The notes below the pieces were generated by a model. That model ran no database searches, was not told the DNA's origin, and saw only the letters and a list, made by a program, of their open reading frames with translations. This document shows positions 1 to 10,920 of a stretch of DNA of 64,000 nt, in pieces. The first letter of the stretch is position 1; each line of letters begins with the position of its first letter. The stretch is from Coriaria nepalensis. Its lineage: Eukaryota; Streptophyta; Magnoliopsida; Cucurbitales; Coriariaceae. A program made the translations under genes and the position numbers. Location of the stretch: assembly GCA_027186245.1 (NCBI GenBank), contig CP114484.1, forward strand, positions 10,054,001 to 10,118,000, in the 5' to 3' direction.

Positions 1-202
1 CTTGCATGTAATGAGACTACTGATTTTAGTCAGCTGGACACGAAAGCTTCATTACACCTAGATTCTCTTTCGTTCATTCATTCATTCATTCATTCATTCA
101 TTCATTCTTTCTTTCTTTCATTAATATATTTATATCCAAAAGCCAAACCAACCTCCCTACTGCCGGCCCTTTCATTAAAGATCTTCCTAGGTACTACTTC
201 AC
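1..202. promoter_or_regulatory. 5' leader/promoter of NPF copy A, with TTCA microsatellite
   Basis: A/T-rich leader. A (TTCA)n repeat at 73-107 passes into a short CTTT run to 119. Nothing else is recognisable. Confidence 0.6.
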
Positions 203-2476
203 ATGGCCATGACCTCAGATACACAAGATCCATTACTACCGCTAAACGACACCGTCGAAGGTGTCGTTGACTACAATGGCAACCCAGCCATCAGATCCCG
301 CTCCGGCCGTTGGAGGTCTGCATCCTTCATAATAGGTAGTGGTTTTTTTTTTATTACTTTTTTTTTATTACTTTTTTTTTATTACATATATATATATATG
401 TATGGGACTTTGTTTGTACGTAGGTGTGGAAGTGGCTGAGAGGACGGCATTCTATGGGATAACCTCCAACCTCATAACTTACTTGACCTCGCAGCTTGGG
501 CAGACCACCGCCACCGCTGCCGAGAATGTCAACCTTTGGTCCGGCACGGCAGCCTTGCTCCCCCTCCTCGGCGCTTTTGTCGCTGATTCTTTCCTCGGTC
601 GCTACCGTACTATTATCGTTGCTTCTGCGTTTTACATCCTGGTTCGTATAATTATATTTCTCTCTCTCGAGTCTTGACCTTAATTAATTAGTTTTAATAT
701 TAATCCTTAATTACTATTGCTAGTTATCTGTTAATTATTAGTGATGGGTCAACGTTAGAGGTCACAGTGGAAAAGGTCCGTGTTGGTTTTTTAAGCAAAA
801 GCGGAGACGTTTGATTAATGTATCTTGGTATCAAACGATCCAGTTAAGTTACCTTATTTATTATGTGTAGGCAAATTGTTGTCGTATCTTTTTCGTTTTG
901 GTCAAATGTTGTCGCATCTAATCTGCCTCTTTAAAAGCGAGAGTTAGTAGGTGGGTCCCAAGTCCCAACACGAAACTCACCAAGTGCATCTGACCCCACG
1001 TGTTCTACCTCCAGTGACACGTATTGGCTTCTCTAGCAAGCCCATTGTTGCATTATCTTTGTTGTCTTATGCTCTGGGGCATTGCTTTGTTTAGTTTTGT
1101 AGAGGTTAACATAATCCTTGCACAGTAGCATGAACTACAAAACTTTTATCGTCCATATTTCACAGGGTCTAGGCCTCTTGACTCTGTCAGCTATGCTTCC
1201 TTCGCATTGCGATACCATAACTCATAATAAGATGGCACCATGCTCCGCTTCTCCGATCAGAGTAGCATGGTTCATGCTATCTCTCTACCTTGTAGCATTG
1301 GCACAAGGAGGACAGAAGCCTTGTCTCCAAGCTTTTGGAGCTGATCAGTTTGACGGGCAAGACCCGGAAGAGTGCAAAGCCAAAAGCTCATTCTTCAACT
1401 GGTGGTTCTTTAGCATCTGTGGTGGTACTGTGCTTTCCGTTTTCGTTATAAACTGTGTACAAGATTATATAAGTTGGGGTCTTGGATTCGGAATTCTGGC
1501 TATCTCAATGCTCATTTCACTGCTCCTTTTCTTGCTTGGGGCCAAGACTTATCGGCATACTGTCCGAGGTTGTAATGGAAGTCCCTTTTCGAGAATATGT
1601 CGGGTTTACATCAATGCTGTTAGAAATTGGCGGGCTGCCCCTCCAACGGTTGCTTACAATGCTCTAACCGATCGGAAATATAAACAATTCAGCTTTTTGA
1701 ACAAAGCTCTAGTTGTTGAAAACGACTCGAAGAGAGATGTAAAAGTATGTAGCATGAGTGAGGTAGAAGAAGCAAAGGCAATGGTGAGTCTTCTCCCCAT
1801 ATGGGTTACAAGCTTGGGATATGCTATTGCGTATGCACAAGTATCCACTTTCTTTGTGAAGCAGGGAACCACCATGGACAGATCACTTCTACCTGGCCTA
1901 CAAATTCCGGCCGCTTCACTTCAATCCTTCATAAGCATAGGCAGCATTCTCTTCGTTCCGATCTATGACAGAATTTTCATTCCCATAGCAAGAGCTTACA
2001 CAAGGAAACCTTCTGGAATCACACCACTGCAAAGAGTAGGAACCGGTATGCTTCTCACCGTTACTTTAATGGTAATTGCAGCTGCAGTGGAAATGAAACG
2101 GCTCAAAATGGCTCGAGACTACGGCTTGGTGAACGAGCCTAATGCGACGATTCCAATGAGTATATGGTGGTTGGTTCCTCAATACATGTTGTTGGGGGCG
2201 TCTGGCGTTTTTACCATTGTGGGATTGCAAGAGTTCTTTTATGATCAAGCTCCAAGTGAATTGAAGAGTATGGGATTTGCTCTTTGCCTTAGTATTTTTG
2301 GTGTAGGAAGCTTTCTAAACAGTATACTTATTTATGTTATCGAGGAGGCAACCTGCGGCGAAGGTCGAGATAGTTGGTTTTCGGATAATCTAAATCGGGC
2401 ACGTCTTGATTGCTTCTACTGGCTTCTTGCCGGAATAAATGAAGTGGGATTGATTGCATTTATGTGTTTTTGCTAG
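203..2476 (+). CDS. NRT1/PTR family (NPF5-type) transporter, copy A
   Basis: Proton-coupled transporter of the plasma or vacuolar membrane; NPF members carry nitrate, peptides or hormones, and the substrate here cannot be read from sequence. Exons: 203-335, 424-641, 1166-2476, giving 553 residues. The first membrane helix carries the ExxER proton-coupling motif (EVAER, about residues 46-50), followed by the family hallmarks FGADQFD and FFNWW and about twelve hydrophobic segments. It is the tandem sister of the gene at 2826-5569, with an identical exon 2 length (218 bp) and identical phases. Two oddities stand out. The intron that splits the sister gene before FLNKA is precisely absent (junction 1692/1693). 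The protein also stops right after the last helix (ends MCFC), about a dozen residues before the sister's tail. Both may be harmless. The internal ATG at 1118 is intronic and not the start. Confidence 0.92.
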
Positions 2477-2825
2477 TTCTTATACTTGTAATAGGAAGAC
2501 AGTAGAGATCTTGTAGTGATATTTTGTTGAATTGAGTTGAAAAGTTAAAAAGAGCAGTGATTAGCTACTACCATATCCAATTTGTATCAAAATTTATCTA
2601 TAAGATTTGGATTACATGGTACTAGCATTTTTATAACGTGACGTGAGTGTGAATATGTTTAATGAAGATAAAAGATTGATTATTTTTTTCCAATAATTTC
2701 CTTCCTAATAACGACTGAGCCCGTGAGAGTGGTTGCGTTAGCCGAATCGTGCGAAAGAAGATAATTCGCGGCGGCGGGTGAGTACTAAACGCCAAACGGT
2801 GAGTGAAACGGCTTCTCTTCGAAAC
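2477..2825. other. Spacer between NPF copies
   Basis: 349 bp holding the 3' UTR of copy A and the promoter of copy B. No gene or repeat seen. Confidence 0.7.
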
Positions 2826-5569
2826 ATGGAGACGCCGCTGCTGCTGCTCGAAGAAACCGTTGACGGCGCAGTTGACTTCAAGGGCCAACCAGTTCTCAGA
2901 TCCGTCTCCGGTGGCTGGAGATCTGCTTCGCTCATAATCGGTAACAGCGCCTTCAAATTACATCAATTCTTTCATTTCTTCATAAGATACGAGTTTTAAT
3001 TTTTATAATTACTGATATTAGGAGTGGAGGTGGCAGAGAGATTTGCTTACTACGGGATTAGCTCCAACTTGATAACCTATTTGACCGGGCAGCTTGGGCA
3101 GTCAACGGCCGCAGCCGCCGTGAATGTGAACGCTTGGTCTGGAACGGCGTCGTTGCTGCCTCTGCTCGGTGCCTTCGTTGCCGATTCTTTTCTTGGTCGA
3201 TACCGTACCATTGTTATTTCCTCAGCTCTCTACGTCTTGGTTCGTCCTCTTTCTTAGTTCATTCTGGATCTGCAATATTTTTCTTTCAGATTTGATTTCA
3301 AGCTGATTGAATTAATCTGTTGGACTTGGAATTGGAAGAAATTGAATATCAAATGGCTTTTTAGTTTCATAGGGTTTCTCTCTCTACGTTTTGTGAATTA
3401 TAGAGCTTGTCAAACCTGATGAAAATCTCTTCGTACACGAGTAATTGCTCAAAATGTGTAATCTCTGGAGGCTAGAGTTGTTCTTCCATTCTTAATGCAG
3501 TGGTCGTCAGTTCGACATTCTTCTAACCTAATTGAAAATCTTTCAACTAATTGATTCCAGGCACTAGGCTCATTGTCTATGTCAGCTACCTTCTTCTCTT
3601 CCAGATCTTCGGACTGCAAACAGACCGGTGAAGCATTCTCTTGTTCGCCTGCTCTTCTCCAAGTGCTTTTGTTCTTCTCCTCTTTATATCTAGTAGCAGT
3701 AGCGCAAGGAGGCCACAAGCCTTGTGTGCAGGCTTTTGGAGCTGATCAGTTTGATGGACAAGATCCGAAGGAGTGCAAAGCAAAGAGCTCCTTCTTCAAT
3801 TGGTGGTATTTCTCCTTGTGTGGCGGCTCGTTTCTGACACTAACTTTCTTGAACTATGTGCAAGACAACCTTAGTTGGGCTCTTGGGTTTGGAATTCCTT
3901 GCATTGCGATGGTTGTTGCCCTGGTTGTTTTTCTGCTTGGAACGAGGACTTATCGGTATAGTGATAGAGGTGAAGAGATAAACCCGTTTGTGAGGATTGG
4001 CAGGGTATTTGCTGCTGCAATAAAGAATTGGAAAACAAGCTCTTCTGCAATAGCTTCTGAGGAGGAAGCCCATGGGACCTTGCCTCACCCTGGCTCTCAA
4101 GAATTCAGGTAAGATTTTTTTGAGAACTGGAATCTGCATATTTTTTAACAACTGAAAAGAAACAAAATCTTACTGCAGCAAAATGATTTAAACTTTATGC
4201 CACTTCAATTCATGTCTTGATGTTTTAATCTTCTGATTATGTCGGACAAACCCTTCAATGAATGATTTGGTTAGGCATATATAGGCCTTTTGCTACATGT
4301 CCGATAGGGAAAAAAAACGGAGAAAAAGAAAAAGAATCGGAAGTGATCGATAGATTTCTCAAAACAAGCGAAATGGAAACGAAAGATTAGATTAATGCCT
4401 TCTTGTTCATATTGATCGACCACTCAATTTGCACTATTACATGATACTCACGTGACCTGTCTTTGTTTTGGCAGTAGTATAATGATTTAAACAATAGATT
4501 ATTTGGACACTTGAGAAGTATCGAAAATTAAAAATTTCACAATGTTTTTCTTTTTCTCGAAATTTTCAATTATAAATGTTCTGGGAGCAGGTAACACTTT
4601 CATGGTATTTAAAAACTCCAAGAAGCATTACACCTTGAAAGTTGAACCACACATTTGTCTTATAACTGAACTTTTCTGCATAATTCCCTTTCCGTTTATT
4701 TATTCCTACTTTCATCTAACTGTTTGGATATTCTGATTCTCTTATGTCTCAGATTCCTCAACAAAGCCTTGATAGCCCCAGATGGTTCAAAGGAAGATGG
4801 TAAAGTTTGCAGTCTCCAAGATGTTGAGGAAGCAAAATCAGTAGTTAAACTCATACCAATATGGATCACATGCTTGGCATATGCTGTTGTATTTGCACAA
4901 TCCTCAACTTTCTTTACCAAGCAAGGGGTTACCATGGACAGATCAATAGCACCAGGCTTTAACATCCCACCTGCCTCCCTTCAATCCTTCATCAGCCTTG
5001 CCGTTATAATTTCCATTCCAATATATGATAAAATATTTGTCCCCATAACCAGATCTTTCACTGGAAAACCTGCCGGAATCACAATGCTACAAAGGATTGG
5101 AATCGGAATGCTCTTCTCTGCTCTCTCTATGGTAATTGCAGCCCTAGTGGAGACAAAAAGGCTCAACACTGCTTTAGAACATGGATTGATTGATCTGCCA
5201 AATGTTACAGTTCCCATGAGTGTATGGTGGCTGATTCCTCAATACGCCTTGTTTGGAGTATCTGATGTTTTCACAATGGTCGGGTTGCAAGAATTCTTCT
5301 ATGACCAGGTTCCTAATGGATTGAGGAGCGTGGGTCTTGCCCTTTACCTGAGTATTTTTGGTGTAGGGAATTTTCTGAGCAGCTTTCTTGTCACCGCCAT
5401 AAACGATCTCACTGGTGGCGATGGGCAGTATAGCTGGTTTGCGGATAATCTTAACCGGGCTCATCTTGACTACTTTTATTGGTTGCTTGCCGGAATTAGT
5501 GTGATCGAATTAGCCACATTCCTGTATTTTTCGAGATCATATATATACAACAAGGGGAATGCAATGTAG
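2826..5569 (+). CDS. NRT1/PTR family (NPF5-type) transporter, copy B
   Basis: Proton-coupled membrane transporter, 565 residues, exons 2826-2940, 3022-3239, 3561-4108 and 4753-5569, all GT-AG. The N-terminus ([10 protein letters not shown]) leads into the ExxER motif EVAER in the first helix; [11 protein letters not shown] and SFFNWWYF follow, then a hydrophilic central loop and the C-terminal six-helix half ending in the common tail SRSYIYN. The 2826 ATG is chosen because it lines up with copy A; an in-frame ATG-less extension to 2778 is less likely. The 644-bp third intron (4109-4752) is missing in copy A. Only 349 bp separate the two genes, so they are a tandem duplication. The nearest family names I recall are NPF5.10 to NPF5.14; exact orthology and substrate are unknown. 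Confidence 0.94.
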
Positions 5570-6696
5570 ACGCGGCCCTTCTTTACTCTCTCTTGTTGTA
5601 ACAGTGCAATGCCATTGCGTTTGTACAGTAGAACGTAAGAAATTGAACTGCATTGGTGAAGTAACTGCTCTGAAAATTGTCATTTAATGGTAAGTTGTAC
5701 TACAAAATGAGAGGTTGCTTTAGGCCAAAGAATTTCGTCTGTCAGGCCGGTTATTGGCTGTTGCGTCACGCCAATAATTGACTAAACACTATTTTTCAAT
5801 TAGACCAAAAAAAAAAAAAAAGGTTTATGGCATGATTATCGGAGCAAGGAAAGGAGGAAGAACAAGTCTCGATTCCTTGGGTCCCACAGTAAAGTAAAAA
5901 AAAAAAAAAAAAGAGTTTTATTTGGCTTCCAGAGTTGCAGTTCCAGCACGTGCAGATTGCAGAGAAAGCGGTACCTTATAATACATGAACTTGTGTAGGC
6001 ACTGGCGTTCTGGCCATGAAGATTGAGTACAGGCTGGGGCTTCACAGGACTGACAGAGCAGAATCCATGAAGCCAGTGTCTTGACCGGAGATACTTTGCA
6101 TCCTGGCTTCTCAACTTTCCCTGTCCTTATTTGTCTTTGACAGCTCTGTCAGCTCTCTCCTCCATGCTTTGTCTTTCTTAGGCCCACTTTCCACTGTTTT
6201 TTTTTTTTTTCCAAAGTTCCTTTGCTTTGAAAGGGTTTACGAATAAATTTAATTTTCGATGGTTCGTTTCAAAATGAATTAAAAATATTTTAAATATTTA
6301 TTATAATTTTATTTTAAATTACAAAAATAAATTAAATTTTGTTAATTTATTATTTTTTTAGAACTTAAATTTTTATAATTTTTAAAATTAGATTTAAATC
6401 CTAAATTTTATTAATTAAAATTTTAGCAATAAATATGTTTTCGAAATCAGTGATACCGAGAGTATACCAAAAAAAAAAAAAAAAAAGTAGGCCGCACCAA
6501 GAAACAAACGAGGATGGTAGCTGTCAAACGGCTCTGACAGACTGTTCTTTCCAACAAACATCCATTCCTTGTTCTCTCTTTCTGTTCTCCCTACTCCTTT
6601 TTATCCCCATCTCTCTTCCACCTACCTCTCTCTCCCTCTCCACAAACCCGTTTAACATCTCTCTCCCTCTCTCTCTGTCTCACATCTTCTTCTCCC
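5570..6696. other. Spacer NPF to patellin
   Basis: Contains the NPF 3' UTR, several poly-A/poly-T runs (5807-5821, 5898-5913, 6198-6212, 6469-6486), a very A/T-rich block at 6241-6430, and the pyrimidine-rich CTCTCT leader of the patellin gene (6560-6696). No gene seen. Confidence 0.65.
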
Positions 6697-8626
6697 ATGG
6701 CTGTGGAAACTGAAAACCCAGCTGCTCCAGAAACAGAAGCCACCCAACAAGTGGTGGTGGAGCCTGAAGCTTCAACAGATAAACTCGTACCCCCGACTGA
6801 GGCACCGGAAAATCCCGCCACGGCGGAGGAAGGGGAGGTGGCCGATCAGAAACCCACTCTACCGGAAGAAGCTCAAGAGATTGGTCAATCCATCTCCTTC
6901 AAGGAAGAAAGCTACGTCGTTTCAGACCTCCCTGACCCACATAAAAAGGCCCTCGATGAACTCAAGCTACTGATCCAGGACGCTCTCAACAAGCATGTGT
7001 TCACTTCCACTCCTCCCGCCAAATCAGAACAATATAAGAAGGTTCCAGAACCTGTTCCTGCTGTGGCTGCTGAAGAGCCTGTTGTAGTTGCCGCCGTCGC
7101 AGAGGAGGTGGTAGTAGTGGCAGTGGCCGAAACAGAGCCATCATCTGAGACAGCGGAGAAATCCGTACCTTCGACCGACGAGGCGGATGGTGCTAAGACT
7201 GTAGAGGCAATCCAAGAAGCAGTAGTAGCAGTCGCTACCGCTCAGGTAGATGAAACTATTGAGCAGGCTCCTCCTTCTGACCAGCCTGAAACAGAGCAAG
7301 AGGAAAAAACCATTCCACCTGAAGAGGTGTTCATATGGGGAATCCCACTTCTAGGCGACGAGAGAAGCGACGTGATCCTCTTAAAATTCTTACGAGCCAG
7401 AGATTTCAAGGTGAAAGAAGCTTTCACCATGATCAAGAACACAGTGCGTTGGCGCAAGGAGTTTGGAATCGACGCGCTTCTGGAGGAGGAGTTTGGTAAT
7501 GATTGGGACAAGGTGGTTTTCACGCATGGCTTTGACAAACAGGGTCACCCTGTCTGCTACAACGTGTTCGGTGAGTTTGAAGATAAGGAGTTGTATCAGA
7601 AAACGTTTGGCGACGAGGAAAAGCGTTCGAAGTTTCTCAGATGGAGAATTCAGTTTCTGGAGAAGAGTATTAGAAAGCTTGACTTTAGTCCCAATGGAGT
7701 CTCCACCATTGTTCAGGTTAATGACCTGAAAAATTCTCCTGGCCTGCTTGGTTCTAAATGGGAGCTTAAAGCTGTCACTAAGCAAGCTCTTCAGTTGCTT
7801 CAAGACAATTATCCTGAATTCGTAGCCAAACAGGTAACTTTTTTAGATTTCAATACATTTAAGAGAGATTTACTTATGGGTTGTTGTTTTGTTTTTTTGG
7901 GGTTTGAAGGTGTTCATCAACGTGTCATGGTGGTATCTAGCCGTGAATAGAATGATGAGTCCATTTTTGACCCAAAGGACAAAGAGCAAGTTTGTTTTTG
8001 CAGGGCCATCAAAATCGGCTGAAACCCTTTTCAAGCAAGTATTATTTATTTATTTAGTCTTTTTCTTGTCTTTTTCTTTTTGTTGGTCTTTTTTCATTAA
8101 TGGTCTTATTAATTTGTTTATCAATGTTGGAATGAAACAGGTATATAGTGTCTGAACAAGTGCCACTGGGCTATGGTGGGCTAAGCAGAGAGGGTGATGC
8201 AGAATTCTCCCATGGAGATTCTGCTACTGAAATTACCATAAAACCGGCATCCAAACATGCCGTTGAATTCCCTGTTTCTGAGGTAATGATCCATTTTCTT
8301 ATTTAAGTAATTATCTGTCTCAAAGGGGAAAATTTTGGTTCAGTTTGTGATTGTTATGTTATGTGTAGGCGTCTGAGCTGGTATGGGAAGCTCGAGTAGT
8401 GGGGTGGGAAGTGAGCTATGGAGCTGAATTCGTGCCGAGTAGTGAAGACGGCTACACTGTCATTGTCCAAAAGGCAAGAAAGCTTGGAGCTGCAGAGGAT
8501 GAACAGGTTATCTTCGATAAGTTTAAGGTTGGAGAGACGGGCAAGGTTGTGCTCAACATTGAAAACCATAGCTCCAAGAAGAAGAAGCTTCTTTACAGAT
8601 ACAAGACCAAACCCATCTCCTCTTAA
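6697..8626 (+). CDS. PATL3: Patellin (SEC14-GOLD protein, PATL3-like)
   Basis: Phosphoinositide-binding membrane-trafficking protein; patellins act at the cell plate and plasma membrane. Exons 6697-7833, 7910-8034, 8141-8282 and 8369-8626 give 553 residues. Residues 1-210 are an acidic, Glu/Val/Pro-rich disordered region containing SFKEES. CRAL-TRIO-N follows around residue 225 (LLKFLRARDFKVKEAF), then the SEC14 lipid-binding fold (GHPVCYN, FVFAGPSKSAETLF) and a C-terminal GOLD domain from about residue 470 (VVGWEVSYGAEFVP) with a lysine-rich end. The second intron must start with GC (8035-8036, GCAAGT) to rebuild the conserved LFKYI; a GT donor five bases later gives an early stop. The 3' untranslated region carries an 88-bp tandem duplication. 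PATL3 rather than PATL1 or PATL5 is inferred from similarity and neighbours. Confidence 0.93.
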
Positions 8627-8711
8627 GACCAAAGCCAATTTGCTTGTATTCATCAAACTTATTTGTATTCCTCTCTCTTTTCGTTTTTGGGTAAATTCTT
8701 TGCAGTGCTAT

Positions 8712-8886
8712 GTTCTTCCTTGCTTTCTGTTTGCTGAAGAGTTTTATTTATCACTTCGTTTTCAAATTTGTATTGTAAAGCTTGAAACAGAAACTAATAG
8801 TTCTTCCTTGCTTTCTGTTTGCTGAAGAGTTTTATTTATCACTTCGTTTTCAAATTTGTATTGTAAAGCTTGAAACAGAAACTAAT
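8712..8886 (+). repeat. 88-bp direct tandem duplication in patellin 3' UTR
   Basis: Two copies, 8712-8799 and 8800-8886, starting GTTCTTCCTTGCTTTCTG, with no mismatch seen by eye over 87 bases. The lack of divergence suggests a very recent duplication. Confidence 0.92.
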
Positions 8887-9113
8887 TTAGTTTAGTTTTA
8901 TTCTTTTCTTATAATCAATTTTTCCCCTCAAAACAGTTGATTATGCTTGTTTTTGTTTTTGGTTATTACGTTTTTATTATGCTATCAATTCAAAAACCAG
9001 ACATACTTGGGTGCTCCGGTTCAAACAAGTACCAAAAGTTGACGACTTTGTAAGAAGAATATGATCAAATCTTTAAGGATCTACAATCCTTGACTACATT
9101 AAGTCATAAAGCA
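8887..9113. other. Convergent 3' spacer
   Basis: Shared 3' flank of the patellin and dienelactone hydrolase genes. No gene seen. Confidence 0.6.
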
Positions 9114-10340
9114 TCACTTGCCTCCAACCAAATCATCAAGCAACCAATTCTTCATAAGACTAAAGGCCTTCTCGGCATCTTCATCCTCTTCAGGAGAAGC
9201 CGGCCGGTGAGCAAACTCATGTCCTCGCCCCTTAAAAACAACCGACTTGGAACCCTTCGCAATCCCCTTCTCAACTTCCTCCATAACACTCACCGGACAA
9301 AGCGGATCCTCATCTCCGACCAAAAACAAGACGGGAACCTTAACACTAGGACCCAAACCTGGATCCATCCTAGTACCATAAAATGAGACCCCAGTCCCGA
9401 AATAACCGTTCCTGTCTTGTGCCAAAACTTCCACCACTCTCCCACCTCCATAGCAAAGCCCTATAACGCCTAGCTTCTTTGATATCCCAGCAGCCACAAA
9501 CTCATCCACCATCCATTTTGTCGCTGTGTCAATGTCTTTAGCCACCCTCTCTGGCTCTTGTCCTGCAAGCCATTGGTCGAATAAATCCTTGGGCTGGTTC
9601 TTCCTCCATGGATTTCCACGAAACAAATCTGGAACCAAGACGCTGCAATGAGAAATATGTTCAAGCACTAGAGTTTTTTGGCAAAGTAATTTGAAACCAT
9701 GAGGATTAAGAGCATACTTGAAACCATTGCAAGCGACGCGATAAGCGAAGTCTCTAGTGGAGGAGTCTTCGAAGCCAGCGATAGTAGACAAGAGGAGTAT
9801 GCCGGTTCTGTTGTTATTTTTGACAGCTGTGAAGAGGTACGCTCTGATGCTATCATTGCCTTCGCCTATCGACAGCTCCACTCCGTTTACTAACTCGCAT
9901 GCTTCATCGTTGTCTGTACCATCCTCTATACTGACTAGGCTACAACTTACTTTTCCGACTACTACATCATCCTTTCTAACTGACCGATGAAGTGTCAGAT
10001 TCAGATTGCATTTTTTCTGAGCATGAACTGAAATAGAGATTTTACAGAAAAAAAAAAAAAAAATTTGTTGTTAGAGATTTCCGTTCACCTACGATATAGC
10101 CTATTCAGTGGAGACATAAATCATAGGCTCATGCTCTGGCTCTAGCTCTGGCTCAACAATATACGTAGAGCAGTGAGAGAGATAATGTAGAAAGGGTAGT
10201 GAAAAAGAGAGAAACGTACAGAAGGGAAGCAGACGAGGTGAGTAGAAGTTAAACCGCGAATGTAACGAGCAGAGCCTAATTCTGGAACTTGTTGGCCGGA
10301 AGGAGAGGAATTGGAGGAGTCCGGTTGAAGTCAATTCCAT
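9114..10340 (-). CDS. Dienelactone hydrolase family protein, probably plastid-targeted
   Basis: Alpha/beta hydrolase of the carboxymethylenebutenolidase-like family; the plant substrate is not known to me. Exons on the minus strand: 10340-10220, 10027-9718 and 9642-9114, 319 residues. The first 40 or so residues are rich in Ser, Arg and hydrophobics with almost no acid, like a chloroplast transit peptide. The catalytic triad is visible: nucleophile Cys in GLCYGGG, Asp in GDEDP and His in GRGHEFAH. The splice between exons 2 and 3 recreates the family motif NVLVPDLFRGNPW. The exon 1-2 junction uses the upstream of two close AG acceptors, because only that one keeps the frame. The gene converges with the patellin gene (487 bp between stop codons). 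Confidence 0.9.
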
Positions 10341-10920
10341 TCTCTCTCTTCTCTGGCTTTGAGGCTATGGCTTATCAAACAAAACACTTGAAAAAGATCT
10401 TCTTTCTTCCATTTCAGCCTCAAAAATTTGAAAGTTTTCTCCAAACTCAGGACCCACTACTATTCGGATATTCTTTCTTTCTTTGTAAAATATCTACGCT
10501 AGTTCCCAACCCCAAGTTGTAAAAAAATCTTCTTGCAGGACAGACCAGACCTACCATGTGTTAGTCGTCGTCTTCCTATTTTGGACAAACAACACGACAC
10601 ACAACAGTTTCAAAGTCGATACTGGATTCTCCAACCCATGTTCATGGACTATTCATTCCTTTAAACTGTTCTAGTTTACATGGTATAGATACTGGCTCAA
10701 TCAAGAATCCCTTGGGTTCTTATGAAGAAATTACCATGATTAACATGTGATTTTGAAATTAAGTTTTGATGCTATTAGAAAATACAAGTCGAAATAATGT
10801 TTTGTAACTAAAAAAAAAAAAAACAAATTTTTTTCCTATCCACCTTGCGGCAAGCCACTTGGATGGTCCGGGAGCTAAGCCAAAAAACCTAACCAAATAT
10901 TGTTGTTCAACTTCTGAGCT
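10341..10920. other. Spacer between hydrolase start and LON-domain stop
   Basis: 580 bp with the hydrolase promoter (lower end) and the LON-domain 3' UTR. A poly-A run lies at 10810-10822. No gene seen. Confidence 0.6.

Noticed and set aside
1118..1165. ATG-started frame leading into NPF copy A exon 3
   Set aside because: These bases are intron: the conserved GLGLL begins right after a CAG acceptor at 1165, and exons 1 and 2 are in phase with it.
5836..6114. 92-residue minus-strand frame in the spacer
   Set aside because: Low-complexity poly-T coded Phe/Lys runs and no family resemblance.
9090..9386. Plus-strand frame over the hydrolase exon
   Set aside because: Antisense shadow of the conserved hydrolase C-terminus.
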